Source: Dysidea avara
Taxonomy: Eukaryota; Porifera; Demospongiae; Dictyoceratida; Dysideidae
Assembly (NCBI RefSeq): GCF_963678975.1
Contig: NC_089281.1
Location: forward strand, 23,664,765 to 23,728,764
Length of the DNA: 64,000 nucleotides
Direction: 5' to 3'
In this document: positions 52,052 to 64,000 of the stretch, piece after piece
Layout of the letters: every line of letters begins with the position of its first letter
Position numbering within the stretch: position 1 is the first letter of the stretch
Position numbers and translations under genes: made by a program
The notes under the pieces: generated by a model
Databases searched by the model: none
What the model was told of the DNA's origin: nothing
What the model saw: the letters and a program-made list of their open reading frames with translations, nothing else

Positions 52052-52900
52052 CTCTTGAATTCTCTTCAGGGTGACTGCTCTATTAGAGTATCTCGATCTT
52101 GCACTTGCTGCACCAAGTTGGATTTCGTGTTATAACTCCGTGGCTTTAAGTCTGATTCTTCTACACCATTGATGAGCCTTTCTAAGATGATTACTCCATC
52201 TTTACAACGATTTTCAAAGCATTACCCCAAGCGGTTTATCTGATAGGCGTGGCAAGCAGTCGTTTTTTTTATTAACTAATCTCGATTGTGTAATTGTTAC
52301 ACACTGTTGGTTTTTTCGTTGTATCTTCCTGTTTCTTAGTTCGATTTCTTTCAAACCACAAAAGGTTTGAGGTTCAATAGTTAACCTATTCACCCACCGC
52401 TTTTTAGCTTCTTCCCATGCGCGGTTTACCCTGTAGGCGTGACAACATATTGGTGTTATTTTTTGTGAATAATCGCTCATAACTCTTTGCCTGTTTATTG
52501 TATTCCAGCCAAAGTTGGTACCGAGATGCGCCTTTATATCTCCCTTCTGTGTGCCAAATTGCAAGGCAATCAGATATGGAGTGCGAGTTTTATAGCAGTT
52601 TTTGTAAGTGTGCGACAAGAAAAAGAAAAATAAGAAGAAAAAAAAAAACGAAGAAACTGAGCCAATTTTTGAAGTCTCATATCTCGGGAACGCGCTAAGC
52701 GATTTCGCTCAAATTTGGAATGTGGAGTGCTGCAGTTGGAGGGCATGTCCACAGCAAAAATCGTCTTGTTTCATCAAGGAAGCACAGAGCTACGGAGGTG
52801 CGAAAATTGCATTTTCTTTCTTCCTGTCAATATACTCACGGGTGTTACGCGCCGGCTTCTTGGGCCGCACGACACACTACCGTGTGTCTTGATAATTTAA
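52052..52900. repeat. Conserved block copy 2 followed by an F4 repeat
   Basis: 52052-52410 repeats the block at 48666-49041. It runs straight into 52411-52900, a copy of the repeat at 19890-20345, with TTTACCCTGTAGGCGTGACA, CCTTTATATCTCCCTTCTGT and TTTCTTTCTTCCTGTCAATA followed by CACGACACACTACCGTGTGT. The 95-residue ORF here (KKKNKKKKKNEETEP) is repeat-encoded and not called as a gene. Confidence 0.6.
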
Positions 52901-54960
52901 AACTTAAGACTATTAAAATCAAATGTTAGAGTATTTTCATTGTTATAGCAAAACAAGGAAATTTTTTTATTCTTCTGAGATTAAAATGGTGTTAGCTATA
53001 TGCATGCCATTTTAAAAGCAAGAAATTTTTAAAAATTACACTTTCTGAGATTGAATTTAAGGAAAAATTTGAGAGTTAAACTAGCTATTTAGATAACAAA
53101 GAAACTGCATGGGTAAAGTTCAGCTCTCAGATAATGAAATAATAGCCATTACTATATGTAGAAACTTTGTCAGTCATATATGTACCCTAGGAGGATTTCA
53201 AAAGTTAAACGTAATAAACAATCTGATACCGAATCTGAGAGCATTTAAAGGTTATGTTTGCAATTTTTAACCTGGGAAAATTTTACATATTAAACACTCC
53301 GAGATTGAAATCTGAAGGTACTTTTGATAGTTTTGCGTAATCAAGTTAACTGTAGTAGTCAATCACTAATTATTTTAGAGGGTCTGTGATTTTAGGAGGG
53401 GAATGTCCCCACAGCCCTAGAATAAACACTGGCTTTAAGGGACAGAAATGAGTTCAACTATAGCTATAATTATTATGAACCTAAAGAATGGCATACACAA
53501 GACCATGTGCATTTCATTTATAAAAATCCTTAGCAAGCTATAGTATTGCCATGGATGGGATAGTACTGCATGGATGCTAGCTTTTTTCATACTCATGATC
53601 AGCAACAGGATTCTCAATACTGTTATATGTGGTGACTGTTCTTTTAGAATATTTGACTAACTGCTTTATTAAGTATCTCATGATCAATCTTGTATTATAT
53701 GTTTTTCTTGAAGGATGAAGGGGGGAGACACCACTGAAATGCACCAACAACTGTGAAGGTCTGTTAGGCCTGAGCCTATTGTGCTTTTGAAATTACCTAT
53801 TATATATGCTTTTGAACAATGCTCCAATTTTCCTATTATGCTCCTACTATGCCTAGTTTTGCTCCCCATTATATTTATGTTCCAAATATGCTCCTAGAAA
53901 GATTGTTCTTTAGAGTATCTGAACATTCTATTTTCAACATGCGGTGGCTGTGTTCTATTAGAGTATATTGATCTCAGCCATTGTCTTCTCTTTACAAGGG
54001 TTTGTACATGTATTTCTGATTTTTTACCATGTTTACCCATTTATAATTAGTTACACTATATAAAGTTTTGGCTTCTCTGGTATCCTACAAATAATTGTGC
54101 CCATTAACTATATGCTCAATGCTTTTGCCTACCTATTATGCCCCAGGCATAATGGACGCAGGCCTACTGTTTATCCTGTATAAAAGAACGTGCATATGTC
54201 ATTTGGTATAAATGGTGATAATTATACTTTGCCTATATTCATGCACCATAAGTATCCTATTGAAAAGTGCTCAGCACATGCGCGCACCTCCTATATAATG
54301 TGTAAACTGTTCAACCTATCATGCATGTAATAAATATGCATACCAATTTCCCATCCATGGAGCTAGCCCATTTAGGTACCATGTGCAAGATTCAAATTAT
54401 TACACGTTATATTAATGTTGTGAAACCTTACCGGATAAACCAATTAACTAGTCAGTTATCAGTTCTGTTGCATAACCGAATAACTGATCTCTAAGATATC
54501 CACTCAAAAATGTATGTACATGCAAGCTTTTAACATTGATATCACACTTGTAGTAGGATTCTGCTATAGGTATAATCAAGAGTGAATAATAAAAGAAATT
54601 CACACTTGGTGTCTATTACTTTGGCCAGTAGAAGTAGCTACAATCTGACCAATTGTACTACAATTTTAAGGGTATGTACATAGCTTACATGCCAGGTGCA
54701 GTATAAAAATTGCAGGAAATTTTAAATGTCATTCAATTGAGTTAACTGGATAACCAACAGATATGATCTGCTCAATAACCAATTACAATTATGATATTCT
54801 GTCCAGTTTCACAGCTCTGCTGGTGATGAACGGATAGACCATGTGTCAACATCTGCAGATGTACTAACTGTAACTAGTTCTCACTATTCACAACACAATA
54901 GCCACAATGTTCATCCTACATGTATACATTATAACTTAGTTTGAATTGTATCAATGTAAA
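52901..54960. other. Intergenic stretch before gene C 3' end
   Basis: No gene recognised. It holds diverged copies of the TTTTGAAAATT..ATTGAATTT units seen at 36040-36970 (52990-53330) and several copies of the CTCTATTAGAG-type motif (53636-53690, 53905, 53950). Confidence 0.5.
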
Positions 54961-54982
54961 CTTCAAAAAAAAAGTAACTTCA

Positions 54983-54988
54983 TTTATT
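54983..54988 (-). terminator. Poly(A) signal AATAAA of gene C
   Basis: TTTATT on the plus strand reads AATAAA on the minus strand, about 140 nt past the gene C stop at 55126. Position and sequence fit a polyadenylation signal. Such hexamers are common in AT-rich DNA, so this is a candidate. Confidence 0.4.
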
Positions 54989-55125
54989 TAAACTGTTTGA
55001 TTTACAGCACACAGTTACAACAAGACAAATCCATTTTTAAAAATCAATCGTATAATCCAACAAATAGTACAGCCAAGTGCAACTTATAAAAGTCATCACA
55101 TTAACAAAACATACAAATTTTATAA

Positions 55126-58100
55126 TCAAATAAAGGTAATAAGATAATCAGGGTAAGCCTGAGCATCTGTAAATATAACAAAAATCGATGGATTGTTGAC
55201 GTTGTCAACAACAGAGTCATACAAATCTAAATCATTAGGGGTCTTTGGAGGTGGTGTGATATAACTGGGATCTCCAGTTGTAAATTCTCCAGTAAGAACT
55301 CTGGATAAAATTATGTACTTGCATCCATGTGTATCTCTTGGTGAATAAAAATCTCTAGCAGAGTAACTGGCATTCCAAGCAAAGTAGACACCTTTTCCTA
55401 ATAATGTTGCTGCAGAAAATAGATATCAGAGTGTTGTACAATTAATGTTATTAACAACAGTATAATAGTAGGAGTCATCAAATAGCAGAACTCAGGCCGG
55501 TGTCTATGTCAAGACAACCTGTTATACAGTGGTTTAGCAAAATGGAAGCTAAATACATATAGAATTTTTATAGCTTACAGTACTAGTCTTGATACTTCAA
55601 TTGCATTGTGTTATGGTAATTATAACAGCTTGGTATTCCAACTATGCCATTGGTTATATGCACAAAATGATAAACACCCTTGTACATTTTCAGCAAGGGT
55701 GACTCCAAGGGGGTTTCTAAGCTTCCAGAAAGCGGCCAAGTAATTGACAATTACAAAAGTGCAAAAATGTGAATGTGTTAAATTAGAAGCTAGCAGGCAA
55801 CTATTATAATATGTATACCATGATTTGCTTTATTTTCATGCAAAACAAATCCATGATAAACATTTTCATGTAAAAATATTATCGTATGATTTATGTGAAT
55901 GACTGCTCTATTAAAGTAGTTCGATCTTCTGTAAAAATTTTCATGTAAGAAATTTTCGTACAAGTTTTACATACGAAAATTATTTTACAAAAAAAAGTAA
56001 ATTATGTTATTATTCTAAATGATATACTGTACATGGGCATTGGGAATGTGAGGGACATGCACCACCTTTCCGTGATAAAGATACTCTAATCAAGACAGTC
56101 AATATCTCTTAAAAAATAATGTAAGTAGCACTTGATTTACCAAATAACAACATTGTGAAAACAGTATAAAGTATCTCAGAATATTTAAAATCTGAATACG
56201 TATACTATGCAGGTCTTCAGTTCAGGGGCGGATCTAGGATTTATAAAAGGGGGGGGGGGGCTAAGTCAAGGTACTAATCTCTTGGGTAGAGGTGTGTGAA
56301 GCACACTTCCCAGCATGCGAAGCATGCTGGAACTAGGGGGGTCTGGGGGCATGCCCCCCCCAGGAAAATTTTGAAAAATTGATGCTAAAATACTGCAATT
56401 TGGAGACATTTCCACATAAAATCCCTAATATTTTCTGCCTGTAGATATTTTATATACTGCCTTTTGATTATAGGTATGGCTCTCTGAAGCATTTTACTAA
56501 TGGAAAAGTTTGGGTAGGTACGGACAACCAAGAATAGGTGCATGTTAGAATAATAATGTTGAAAGTAGAAAATTTTGAAATTTGAACAATACAAGATTGG
56601 ATTTGAGAGCATTTTCAATGGTAATTGTGTACCTGAATTAAGTATTGCCATACATATTAACTACACAAGTAGATGAATGAAGCCCTTTAAACATGCAGAC
56701 TAATCCACTTCTAGCTATAGGTGCAGGCAGATTTGGAAAAATTCCATAACAGAACCAACTACATGTTTCCAGTGAATGTTCTATTAGAGTAGTTAGCTGA
56801 CTGCTCTATTAGAGTATCTCGATCTCGTACACCTCCAATGCTGATCTGGGTCCTTGTTACATAGATGTTTATAAGGTGGTTTTATGAGTATTTGTATTAT
56901 TAGTGATCATATAATTATGCTAAGACAAAATTTCATTATAATACTCAGCATATTGATCAAGTAAAGCCTAAATATGAAGGGGGTGGGGGGGGGGGGCTTC
57001 AGCCCCCAAAGCCCCCCCCCCCCCCCCCCCCCTCCTGGATCCGCCCCTGCAGTTATGCTTCAAAGTGTGTATGCTTTAAGTCTGCATGCAGTGGGAAGCT
57101 GGAAATTAGTCACCAAACCGTCCTGGAGTCGCCCATTAGGGATGAGTCGATATTTCCAGAGTAGTTTATGGAAGGAGCTTTATGGAAGGAGAAAATGGTG
57201 GCTGGTATAAAGCTTAAACCTGCAAAGAGACTTTTGGGGAATGTGCGTTTGCACAATACGGGCGTGCATGATGACATTAAGTGGGGTAACTTAATTCTTA
57301 TAACCTATAAAACTACACATTGATCGAAAGTCTGTTCACTGTCAGTGGGCTACTTGGAGAAGGTAAAACGAACACTGCAACTACAGCGGCTTACTTGGTA
57401 TCAAGCAATGAACAACAGCAAGTCAAATTTCCGTGTTTCAAAATTCTTGCCAGATAATTAATTTTGATTGTGGGTTTACTCATGTGAGCCTGATTGAAAA
57501 TTTAATGGCAAAGGGAACGGAACTTGTTGCAAGGTAATAGGAGCAACCACCATCGTGATATGGATCATTTTATAAAGGTATGTAAAGGGTTTGCATGTTT
57601 CCTCACTGAAAAGTTGCAAATTACATGGCTTAATTTTGGCATAACCATCTAGTGTTAGGGTAAACCCTAGGTATCATTTTAATCCCTGTTACATAATGAG
57701 TACAATGGCCATAAATTTTTGTAGCCATAGGACATGCAGACACTTCAAAAGTTACAGTGCTTTTGTCCAAGGCACACGTATTTATATTACATTTAAATCC
57801 AGCTTTCTGGACTACGAGTATTTATATTACGTTTAATCCAGCTTTCTGGACTATGAGATAACAGCGCAAAACATAAGCAAAATGCTCTTGCAATAGAAAG
57901 CAAATATGGCATATGCACAATACTTTACTACAATGATCAAGCCAAATTGTGTGTGAGTCATGAGAATTTTACAAAGAAATATTATTGGAGATTTACCAAA
58001 GAATAATATGTAGAAATAAAGCAGTCACATGTAGTGGTACAAACACACTAAAGCCACATTTCAAAACAGCATAAATGCATACTTGTGTGGGAAGTTTTCT

Positions 58101-59771
58101 CACCCACTGGATACTTTATACCTATAACACAATGCTTGTATCAGTGTGTGGTTATGGACAGACATACACACTAGATAGACAGTTGACCATGCCTATTTGC
58201 AGTATATGTAGCTCAAATTTTTTACCCTTGGTAGATTGGAAAAAGGAACAAGAAAAACCATTTAAGCTGTTTTATAGTTTATCATGAAAATGACTATTTT
58301 TATCTTGATAAAATGTGGGTTGGCTGGATCCTCTCAAACAATTATGACCTTACTTACTCAAACACATGTGCACACACATACATTCTTTATATAATATTTC
58401 AGTTTCATGAAACCAGGCACATTCCCACTGCCAGCAGCCAGCCTGTGGTTATTTGTGTGCACATGGGATAAAAACTATCATTTGTGGCTAAGATCTCAAA
58501 TATAGCACAATGCTTTATCATGTACCGAATATTAGATGAAGTTTAACCTGTTAAACAAAGTTAACGGAGGGAGATAATTTGTGTTTGTATCGGCGGTGTA
58601 GCAACACATTGCAGCTAGCCAGCAATAGATAGGTACGTAGCACACCTGCATCACAATGCTAGATGTAGTATGGAACAATAGGTATTAATTGGAAAACACT
58701 ACGAACGCATGCGCAGGAAAAATACCGCATGTATGGGTCACTTCAAATGTGTTAGCAGGTGGAACAAAAAGTCCCCTCCCATAGCCCACCCTTAGGACTA
58801 GGAAACTATGTCAGAAATTAGTACATAAACAACCAATTACATTACTGTTGCTAAATAAAAGGATTAAGAAGAGGGAATTAACATGATAGTATGGGATTAT
58901 TCTAGCAGGGGAGGAAATGCACAGACATTAAAAGGGAGTCTTGTATGGTAGACTCAGTTATTGAAGGGAGTCTTGTGTGGTAGACTCAAGTCCAGTGTTC
59001 CCATATTCCAAGAGTAGCTTTTCCATCCCAAGACTAGCTTGGGGTGTGACAGTGCAGGGTTTCATTAGGATTGTTAGGATGGCCTTAGAAATCCCTGTGG
59101 CTTCAAAGTTGGGAACCCCCAGGTATTTCACCCCCAAACCTCATGCAATTGGGAGCCACAATTTGTGGCTGATCATATCAGTGGTCCTATTAAAAAATTG
59201 TATAGGAGAACCATGGAACCCTGCACAACTACCAAAACAACCACCATCATTGGACGGCGGTTGACAAGTGAACAATATCAGCTTGGAACAAAAGGCTGAT
59301 TGTTTGTGGTTCTCTATTAACGACCGACATTAATAACTGATAAGCTCTCAGCTTCAACCATTTGTCCATATTGTCTTGTAAGTTTGACTATAATACTATG
59401 TATATATGTACACCCACCATTTCTTCCAGCAAAACTTCTGTTAAATCCTTGATGACTGATCTTGTAAGCAATATCTCTAGGACATCCATGAAATAATTCT
59501 AACTCATTTACAGCATCTGCAGAATTCTTCTGATCCATCGACTTCTTTCTTGCTACAAACTGAGCATATAGCACAGTGTTTTGAACACGTTCAATTCTTA
59601 TGATTCTCTGATATTGTCCAGCCTGAGAACCCTGCTGAGTTGTATTCACTGGCTTAAGTGAATGTTCAACTCTACTTTTCACATACACATACTCTTGGTC
59701 ACTTGGATCTAAAGCAACCAAAACACAGCTGACATTTTCAGACATCTTGGTCCAGTTAGAAGGACATTCAC
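55126..59771 (-). CDS. PARP14-like gene C, 3' part (catalytic domain), partial
   Basis: Complement of exons 59418-59771 and 55126-55409. The first visible exon has acceptor TTTGCAG (59778-59772) and donor AAATG|GTGGGT (59418/59417). It encodes [54 protein letters not shown] and [11 protein letters not shown]. The last exon (acceptor TTCTGCAG) encodes [58 protein letters not shown] and TGA. It is a close paralog of gene B exons 29285-29674 and 32923-33206, with identical splice points and the same H-Y-I triad. The internal acceptor phase and homology to B imply upstream exons (macro/WWE). None was found in 59772-64000, so they lie beyond the right edge. The 4-kb intron carries a 5-bp-TSD element and a MITE. 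The catalytic half looks intact. Confidence 0.82.
55818..55995. mobile_element. Small MITE (family F5), copy 2, in gene C intron
   Basis: ATGATTTGCTTTATTTTCAT at the left and the diverged inverse AAAAAGTAAATTATG at the right, with TTTTCATG / TTTTCGTA words inside. The loop carries GACTGCTCTATTAAAGTAGT followed by TCGATC. It matches copy 1 at 43158-43335 in layout and motif position. Confidence 0.55.
56223..57049. mobile_element. 827-bp GGGGCGGATC element with 5-bp TSD CAGTT
   Basis: CAGGGGCGGATCTAGGATTT (left) and TCCTGGATCCGCCCCTG (right) are inverted ends, with CAGTT directly outside both (56218-56222, 57050-57054). G and C homopolymers follow inside (56251-56261; 57012-57032). The interior shares AATTTTGAAAAATTGATGCT-like and GGGGGTCTGGGGGCAT words with 35912-37476. 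Likely hAT-type, non-autonomous, with the 5-bp duplication of some hAT clades. Confidence 0.78.
57778..57862. repeat. Two-copy tandem repeat, about 38 bp
   Basis: GTATTTATATTACATTTAAA + TCCAGCTTTCTGGACTACGA is followed at once by GTATTTATATTACGTTTAAT + CCAGCTTTCTGGACTATGAG. Each unit holds the small palindrome CCAG-CTTT-CTGG. It lies in the gene C intron. The rest of 57055-59417 shows no gene. Confidence 0.7.
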
Positions 59772-60616
59772 CTGCAAATGTATATGTTCATATATACATA
59801 TCAATTTTACAATTTACTTGAAGTACGCGTTTAGTACTGTTTATCAGTGCATGCTCAGTATAACAAGCATTGGAGGGTATTTATCAGAACTATACACTCC
59901 TGAGAGTATGTATGTTTCTGCATGATAACATGTTAAATGCCACATTTGAATAGTGGCTACAGTGTATTCTTAAAGATAGAGCATAAATGCCACCTTTGAA
60001 TAAATGCTACGGCCATTACATATTTGAATCTGCAGCAGTGGAGTAACTAAACCCGGGCCTAGGCCCGGGTGTCAGCAAATTATTAGATTGAAAACAGACA
60101 TTTTGTATACCACGATGCCAAGATAGGCTTGGCCAACCGTCACGGACCGTAGGCAATGTATTGAAAATTTGAACAAAAGAGTGAAGAAGACTTACTGGTC
60201 TTAGGTCTATACTCTAGAGTATCTCTTAGTGAGCAATAGTGGACCATTGATCAATTTGATCTATGATTTTATCGAGGCACAAACTACCACGCCCCTTAAA
60301 TTAAATTTCACGTGCATACATTAGGCTGTGGCGTTTAGACCATGTAAACAATGTTGAGCACGTGTCCTAGCACATGGTAACAGTTGTGCTAAATGGCCAG
60401 CTTTTTCAGTGCTATTCTCTTCAACACTTCCACTCACTCCATTTAGCGAACGTGTGATGCAACAGTTAACAAAAGGATAGTCCATGCTTGAGATAACAAG
60501 TAACAAAAATATTAGTTACTCATACTAATTATTGTTCTATTTTTAGACTAGCTTACTTATGTGATAGTGCATTTAAACAAAGGCAGTTGACCTTCTGCAA
60601 TTGAGGCTTGAGGATC

Positions 60617-63245
60617 GTTCCATGCCAAATCAACAAAAAAATCCTGACCCCTTCGGATTTTCATGAAATTTGGCATAGACATGGACTCTACTAAGAAACT
60701 TTCTCACACCAAAATTTGGCCCATTCTATTGATCTCCCTTTAAGATATGACCACTCCAAGTTTATTACAAAATACTACACTGGTTTAATAAAATGGCCAT
60801 AACTGTCAGTGATTGTCACAAAGTCTTTCTGTTTAGATATTTGGAATGCTTATTAAATTCTCTTTCATGGGATATATAATTCATTATAATTACTCAAAGG
60901 AAAAGGTCAAACCACAAAAATGTGACTTTTTCCTTTGATCTTACTTTTTTCAAAAAGGATATTTCAATTACTATCATTTTTTGTTCAAATATTCTTCTAA
61001 TACCCTCCTTTCATGACAGTAAGTTTGAAGTTGAGATGGCAAGTAGATCATGAGTCGTGGCTACATACGTAATTTTACATGCTACCGGGGGCATAAGTAT
61101 GAACACTATTATAACAATATACTTTACAATTAAATTATACTATGGAATCTCATCAGAATGTGGTCAAGTTGTAATACACATACAGTTGGAGGCATAGTAT
61201 AGAAGTATCATAAGGTGATTAAACAGAAACATCAATACTCACCATTGCTGAAGTCACACCGATATCCCGTATTGTTATGTATATCGATGCAGTTATGATA
61301 ACAACATGATTTTGGTGCAAACACCATCAGGAGTCCATAATAGAGATTTTATGAACTCCTGATGCCATAATAGGGTTTGGTAGCAAATTATCTTATGGCA
61401 CTGTAAGTTTGGTGAGAGAAAGGTTTGACAAAATTGTGGAAACTTTACATTAACATCATGAAGTTGGAAGGTAAATTTGCCAAATCCTCTACCAAACTTT
61501 TCTGTTATTCTGTAGGACATCTGTACAGTCAGCGACATCTTTACATGTCAGCAGACATTACATAATAACAGAAAAGTTAGGCAGAGGAAATATTTGGTGG
61601 AGAATTTGGAGAATAAGGAATGATTTAAAGTGGAACCTATTTAATCTGGTCAAAACTTTGGGCCTGTCACCTTCAGGCAGATGACTGCTTTTGACAGGTG
61701 GATTAGTGTATGGGTATCTCATTTGGAAAATTTATAATTGGCCATTATATGGTGGCCTTTCTATAGTACAGTCACTGTACCAAATTAAAACCCTCCAACT
61801 TGATAATTTTAATTGTGAAGTTACCACAAGTTTGTCAAACTTTCTCTCACAAAACTTACAGTATCAATTTGCTACCAAACCCTCCCACTATATGGTATCA
61901 GGAGTTCATAAAATCTCTATTATGGACTCCTGATGGTCCAAAATCACATTGTTATCATAACTGCATCGATATACATAACAATAGGGGATATTGGTGTGGC
62001 TTCAGCATGATGTTTCTGTTTAATCACCTTATGACACTTCTATACTATGCCTCCAACTGTATGTGTATTACAACTTGATGATGAGATTCCATAGTATAAT
62101 TTAATTGTAAAGTTTATATGTGACTGGATTTCACATACTGTAACAAGGCTTCCACACACACAAAATCAAACTTACGTTTTTACCAGAAATGGATTGCTGG
62201 CCTAATACACTATCATATTCCACACTGTACTTCCTTCAGGACTGGCAAGTCTGGTTTCTGTGGCAGCTTTCTTCCGACCCTGTCAAAGCCACGAGTGGGA
62301 GATTGGTGCCATTGAATGGCCATGGCTTTGTGATAATGGTAGTGAGCTGGGACTTCACAGAGAGCTCGCCAATAGTGTTCTCAGTCAATTTGGAGTGATT
62401 TGAGGGCCATGGAGAGCCCAAACTTGGCCTCTGGATTCCAATCGTCTTCTTGCTTCATTTTATACCCCTATATTAAGCCCACCCACTGCCCCCCACCCTA
62501 TTACTACCGCCTGTGATATTATTACCCGCTCGAGAAAAGCTGCCCAAAACAGGGCTAATTTTGGGTATCAGAAATGTATACACCCACTCAGTGATAGCTA
62601 GTAAATAGATGCATACTTGGTGCAAATTTTGTTTGCACACCTGTAGGCACTGGAAAGTTATTACACAATGATTACTTAAAATCGCCATATCTCCTAACGA
62701 AGCTTTGTGCGTCGAAGCCGGGTTTTGTCAAATTCAGTCACATATTGTTATAGTAGTGTTCATACTTATGCCCCCGGTAGCATGTAAAATTACGTATGTA
62801 GCCACAACTCATGATCTACTTGCCATCCCAACTTCAAACTTACTGTCATGAAAGGAGGGTATTAGAAGAATATTTGAACAAAAAATGAAAGTAATTGAAA
62901 TATCCTTTTTGAAAAAAGTAAGATCAAATGAAAGTCACATTTTTGTGGTTTGACCTTTTCCTTTGAGTAATTATAATGAATTATATATCCCATGAAAGAG
63001 AATTTAATAAGCATTCCAAATATCTAAACAGAAAGACTTTGTGACAATCACCGACAAAGTTATACGGCCATTTTATTTAACCAGTGTAGTATTTTGTAAT
63101 AAACTTGGAGTGGTCATATCTTAAAGGGAGATCAATAGAATGGACCAAATTTTGGTGTGAGAAAGTTTCTTAGTAGAGTCCATGTCTATGCCAAATTTCA
63201 TGAAAATCTGAAGCGGTCAGGATTTTTTTGTTTGTTGAAATGACC
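60617..63245. mobile_element. Giant palindromic (foldback) element, 2.6 kb
   Basis: The outer arms 60617-61125 and 62740-63245 are inverted copies (GCTACCGGGGGCATAAGTAT at 61082 pairs with ATACTTATGCCCCCGGTAGC at 62763). The inner arms 61126-61400 and 61860-62115 continue the pairing (GGAGTCCATAATAGAGATTT pairs with AAATCTCTATTATGGACTCC). The right arm is interrupted by a separate MITE (about 62115-62746), which breaks the symmetry. No transposase. It lies upstream of the visible part of gene C, likely in its intron. Confidence 0.8.
62115..62746. mobile_element. F3 MITE nested in the giant palindrome
   Basis: It starts TATGTGACTGGATTTCACAT and ends AAATTCAGTCACATA. The intact opposite arm (AACAATATACTTTACAATTA at about 61119-61138) shows what the right arm looked like before insertion. 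The element interrupts the TATA of that site. Same family as 7286-7937 and the end at 19397. Confidence 0.75.
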
Positions 63246-63249
63246 TTTG

Positions 63250-64000
63250 AGATAACACTGATAAACTGCATTACAAGGCAATTAATTGTTGCGAGAGTTG
63301 GTCTGCTATATATTAAAGTAGAGGGATTACTCGGAAATAGAAATAAGGAGTCAAACTGGAATCTGGAGTGGTAATTCACTAAATTCAGTGGACGAAATCA
63401 GTGTGGCCAGGAGTGTCTAACATAAATAGCTACACGTATAACGAACTATACACTGCCAGTGATGTATAACTCTACTTGATCATGGACGAATATGTTGGAG
63501 TACAGTTGAGACACGTGAGAGTGAGATGAGGCTCAATCTGCAGTTATACTTACATAGATAGTAATTTGTAATAAAACAGCTACTTGGATATGATAAGTTA
63601 GCTAATACTACACCATATGTTGGCTAGCCCATCTTTGGGTCATTAGCCTTTTTGTACAATCATGACATTAAGTGTTCTGTGGGGGTGTGTCACCCCATCA
63701 CTCTCCGGTTAGTTATGCCACTGATTGCACTAGGCCCTGGTGTCAGTCCAGTTTTAGTTACGCCACTGATCTGCAGTTTTGATTATTCTAAAGAGTTACT
63801 GTAGCTGCTTATCCCTGAGTTGGGAAGGTAAAGTAGATTACCCTGCAGTATTGTTCAGTAATACTTTTGGTAAGGAAAAGAGCAATAGTGTTACTGCATC
63901 ATGTACCTAGAGGCCAGGCCATACAATTACTAAACATAACAACAGTCTAATTCTTATAACAACAGTTTTCATTTGCTATACCGAATAGTCACCACACTTA
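63250..64000. other. Right edge, no gene seen
   Basis: AT-rich sequence, probably still intron or 5' flank of gene C. AGTTATGCCACTGATTGCAC at about 63711 and AGTTACGCCACTGATCTGCA at about 63757 are short direct repeats close to CAGTGGAGTAACTAAACCCG (60035, inverted). This suggests ends of an element spanning 60035-63780 around the palindrome. Confidence 0.4.

Noticed and set aside
52608..52892. Lysine-rich ORF (KKKNKKKKKNEETEP)
   Set aside because: It lies in a dispersed repeat (F4) and the lysines come from an A-rich tract.
58977..59264. 95-residue ORF upstream of the gene C catalytic exon
   Set aside because: Lies in gene C intron on the opposite strand, no recognised domain, next to short direct repeats (GGGAGTCTTGTRTGGTAGAC).
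61293..62078. ORFs at 61293-61538 and 61691-62078
   Set aside because: Both come from the arms of the giant palindrome and share residues because the arms are inverted copies.

Overview
The window looks like AT-rich nuclear DNA from an animal. Its genes carry spliceosomal introns (two are only about 50 bp), and it encodes PARP14-type ADP-ribosyltransferases, a SAND-domain protein, a THAP/DDE transposase and a beta-helix multi-pass membrane protein relic. Many short foldback transposons fill the rest. A sponge or other early-branching invertebrate fits best, but that is an inference from gene content; no rRNA or mitochondrial marker is present.

Layout. (1) 1124-13420, minus strand: 5' part of PARP-like gene A, with a start exon at 13420 and four more exons, each closing one RRM-like domain and opening the next. 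It leaves the window on the left. (2) 13520-18349, plus strand: an ORF with a SAND domain, probably cut by a two-gene DNA transposon (13868-17420: THAP+DDE transposase, then a convergent SAP/SWIM/YqaJ nuclease). A Ser/Thr-rich coding block lies on its far side. (3) 19070-33206, plus strand: PARP-like gene B, with RRM units, KH-like region, three macro domains, WWE and a PARP catalytic domain (H-Y-I triad, predicted mono-ADP-ribosyltransferase). Macro domain 3 carries an apparent frameshift. A and B are divergent paralogs. (4) 35690-39818, plus strand: a decayed beta-helix/multi-TM gene, split by an inserted transposon. (5) 39.8-44.3 kb: gene-poor, with foldback elements. (6) 44.45-52.05 kb: about 7.6 kb of a 30-31 bp minisatellite with higher-order periods near 305 and 815 bp, broken by a LINE 3' end and a conserved block. 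(7) 55126-59771, minus strand: the catalytic 3' end of PARP-like gene C. (8) 60.6-63.25 kb: a giant palindrome with a transposon nested in one arm.

The window is therefore a PARP14-like gene cluster in a very transposon-rich setting. Introns hold most of the mobile elements. These include an 11-bp-TSD (Mutator-like) element, a hAT element with a perfect 8-bp TSD, two elements with 5-bp TSDs, several TA-flanked MITEs and perfect palindromes. A short motif built on CTCTATTAGAG recurs about twenty times across otherwise unrelated sequence.
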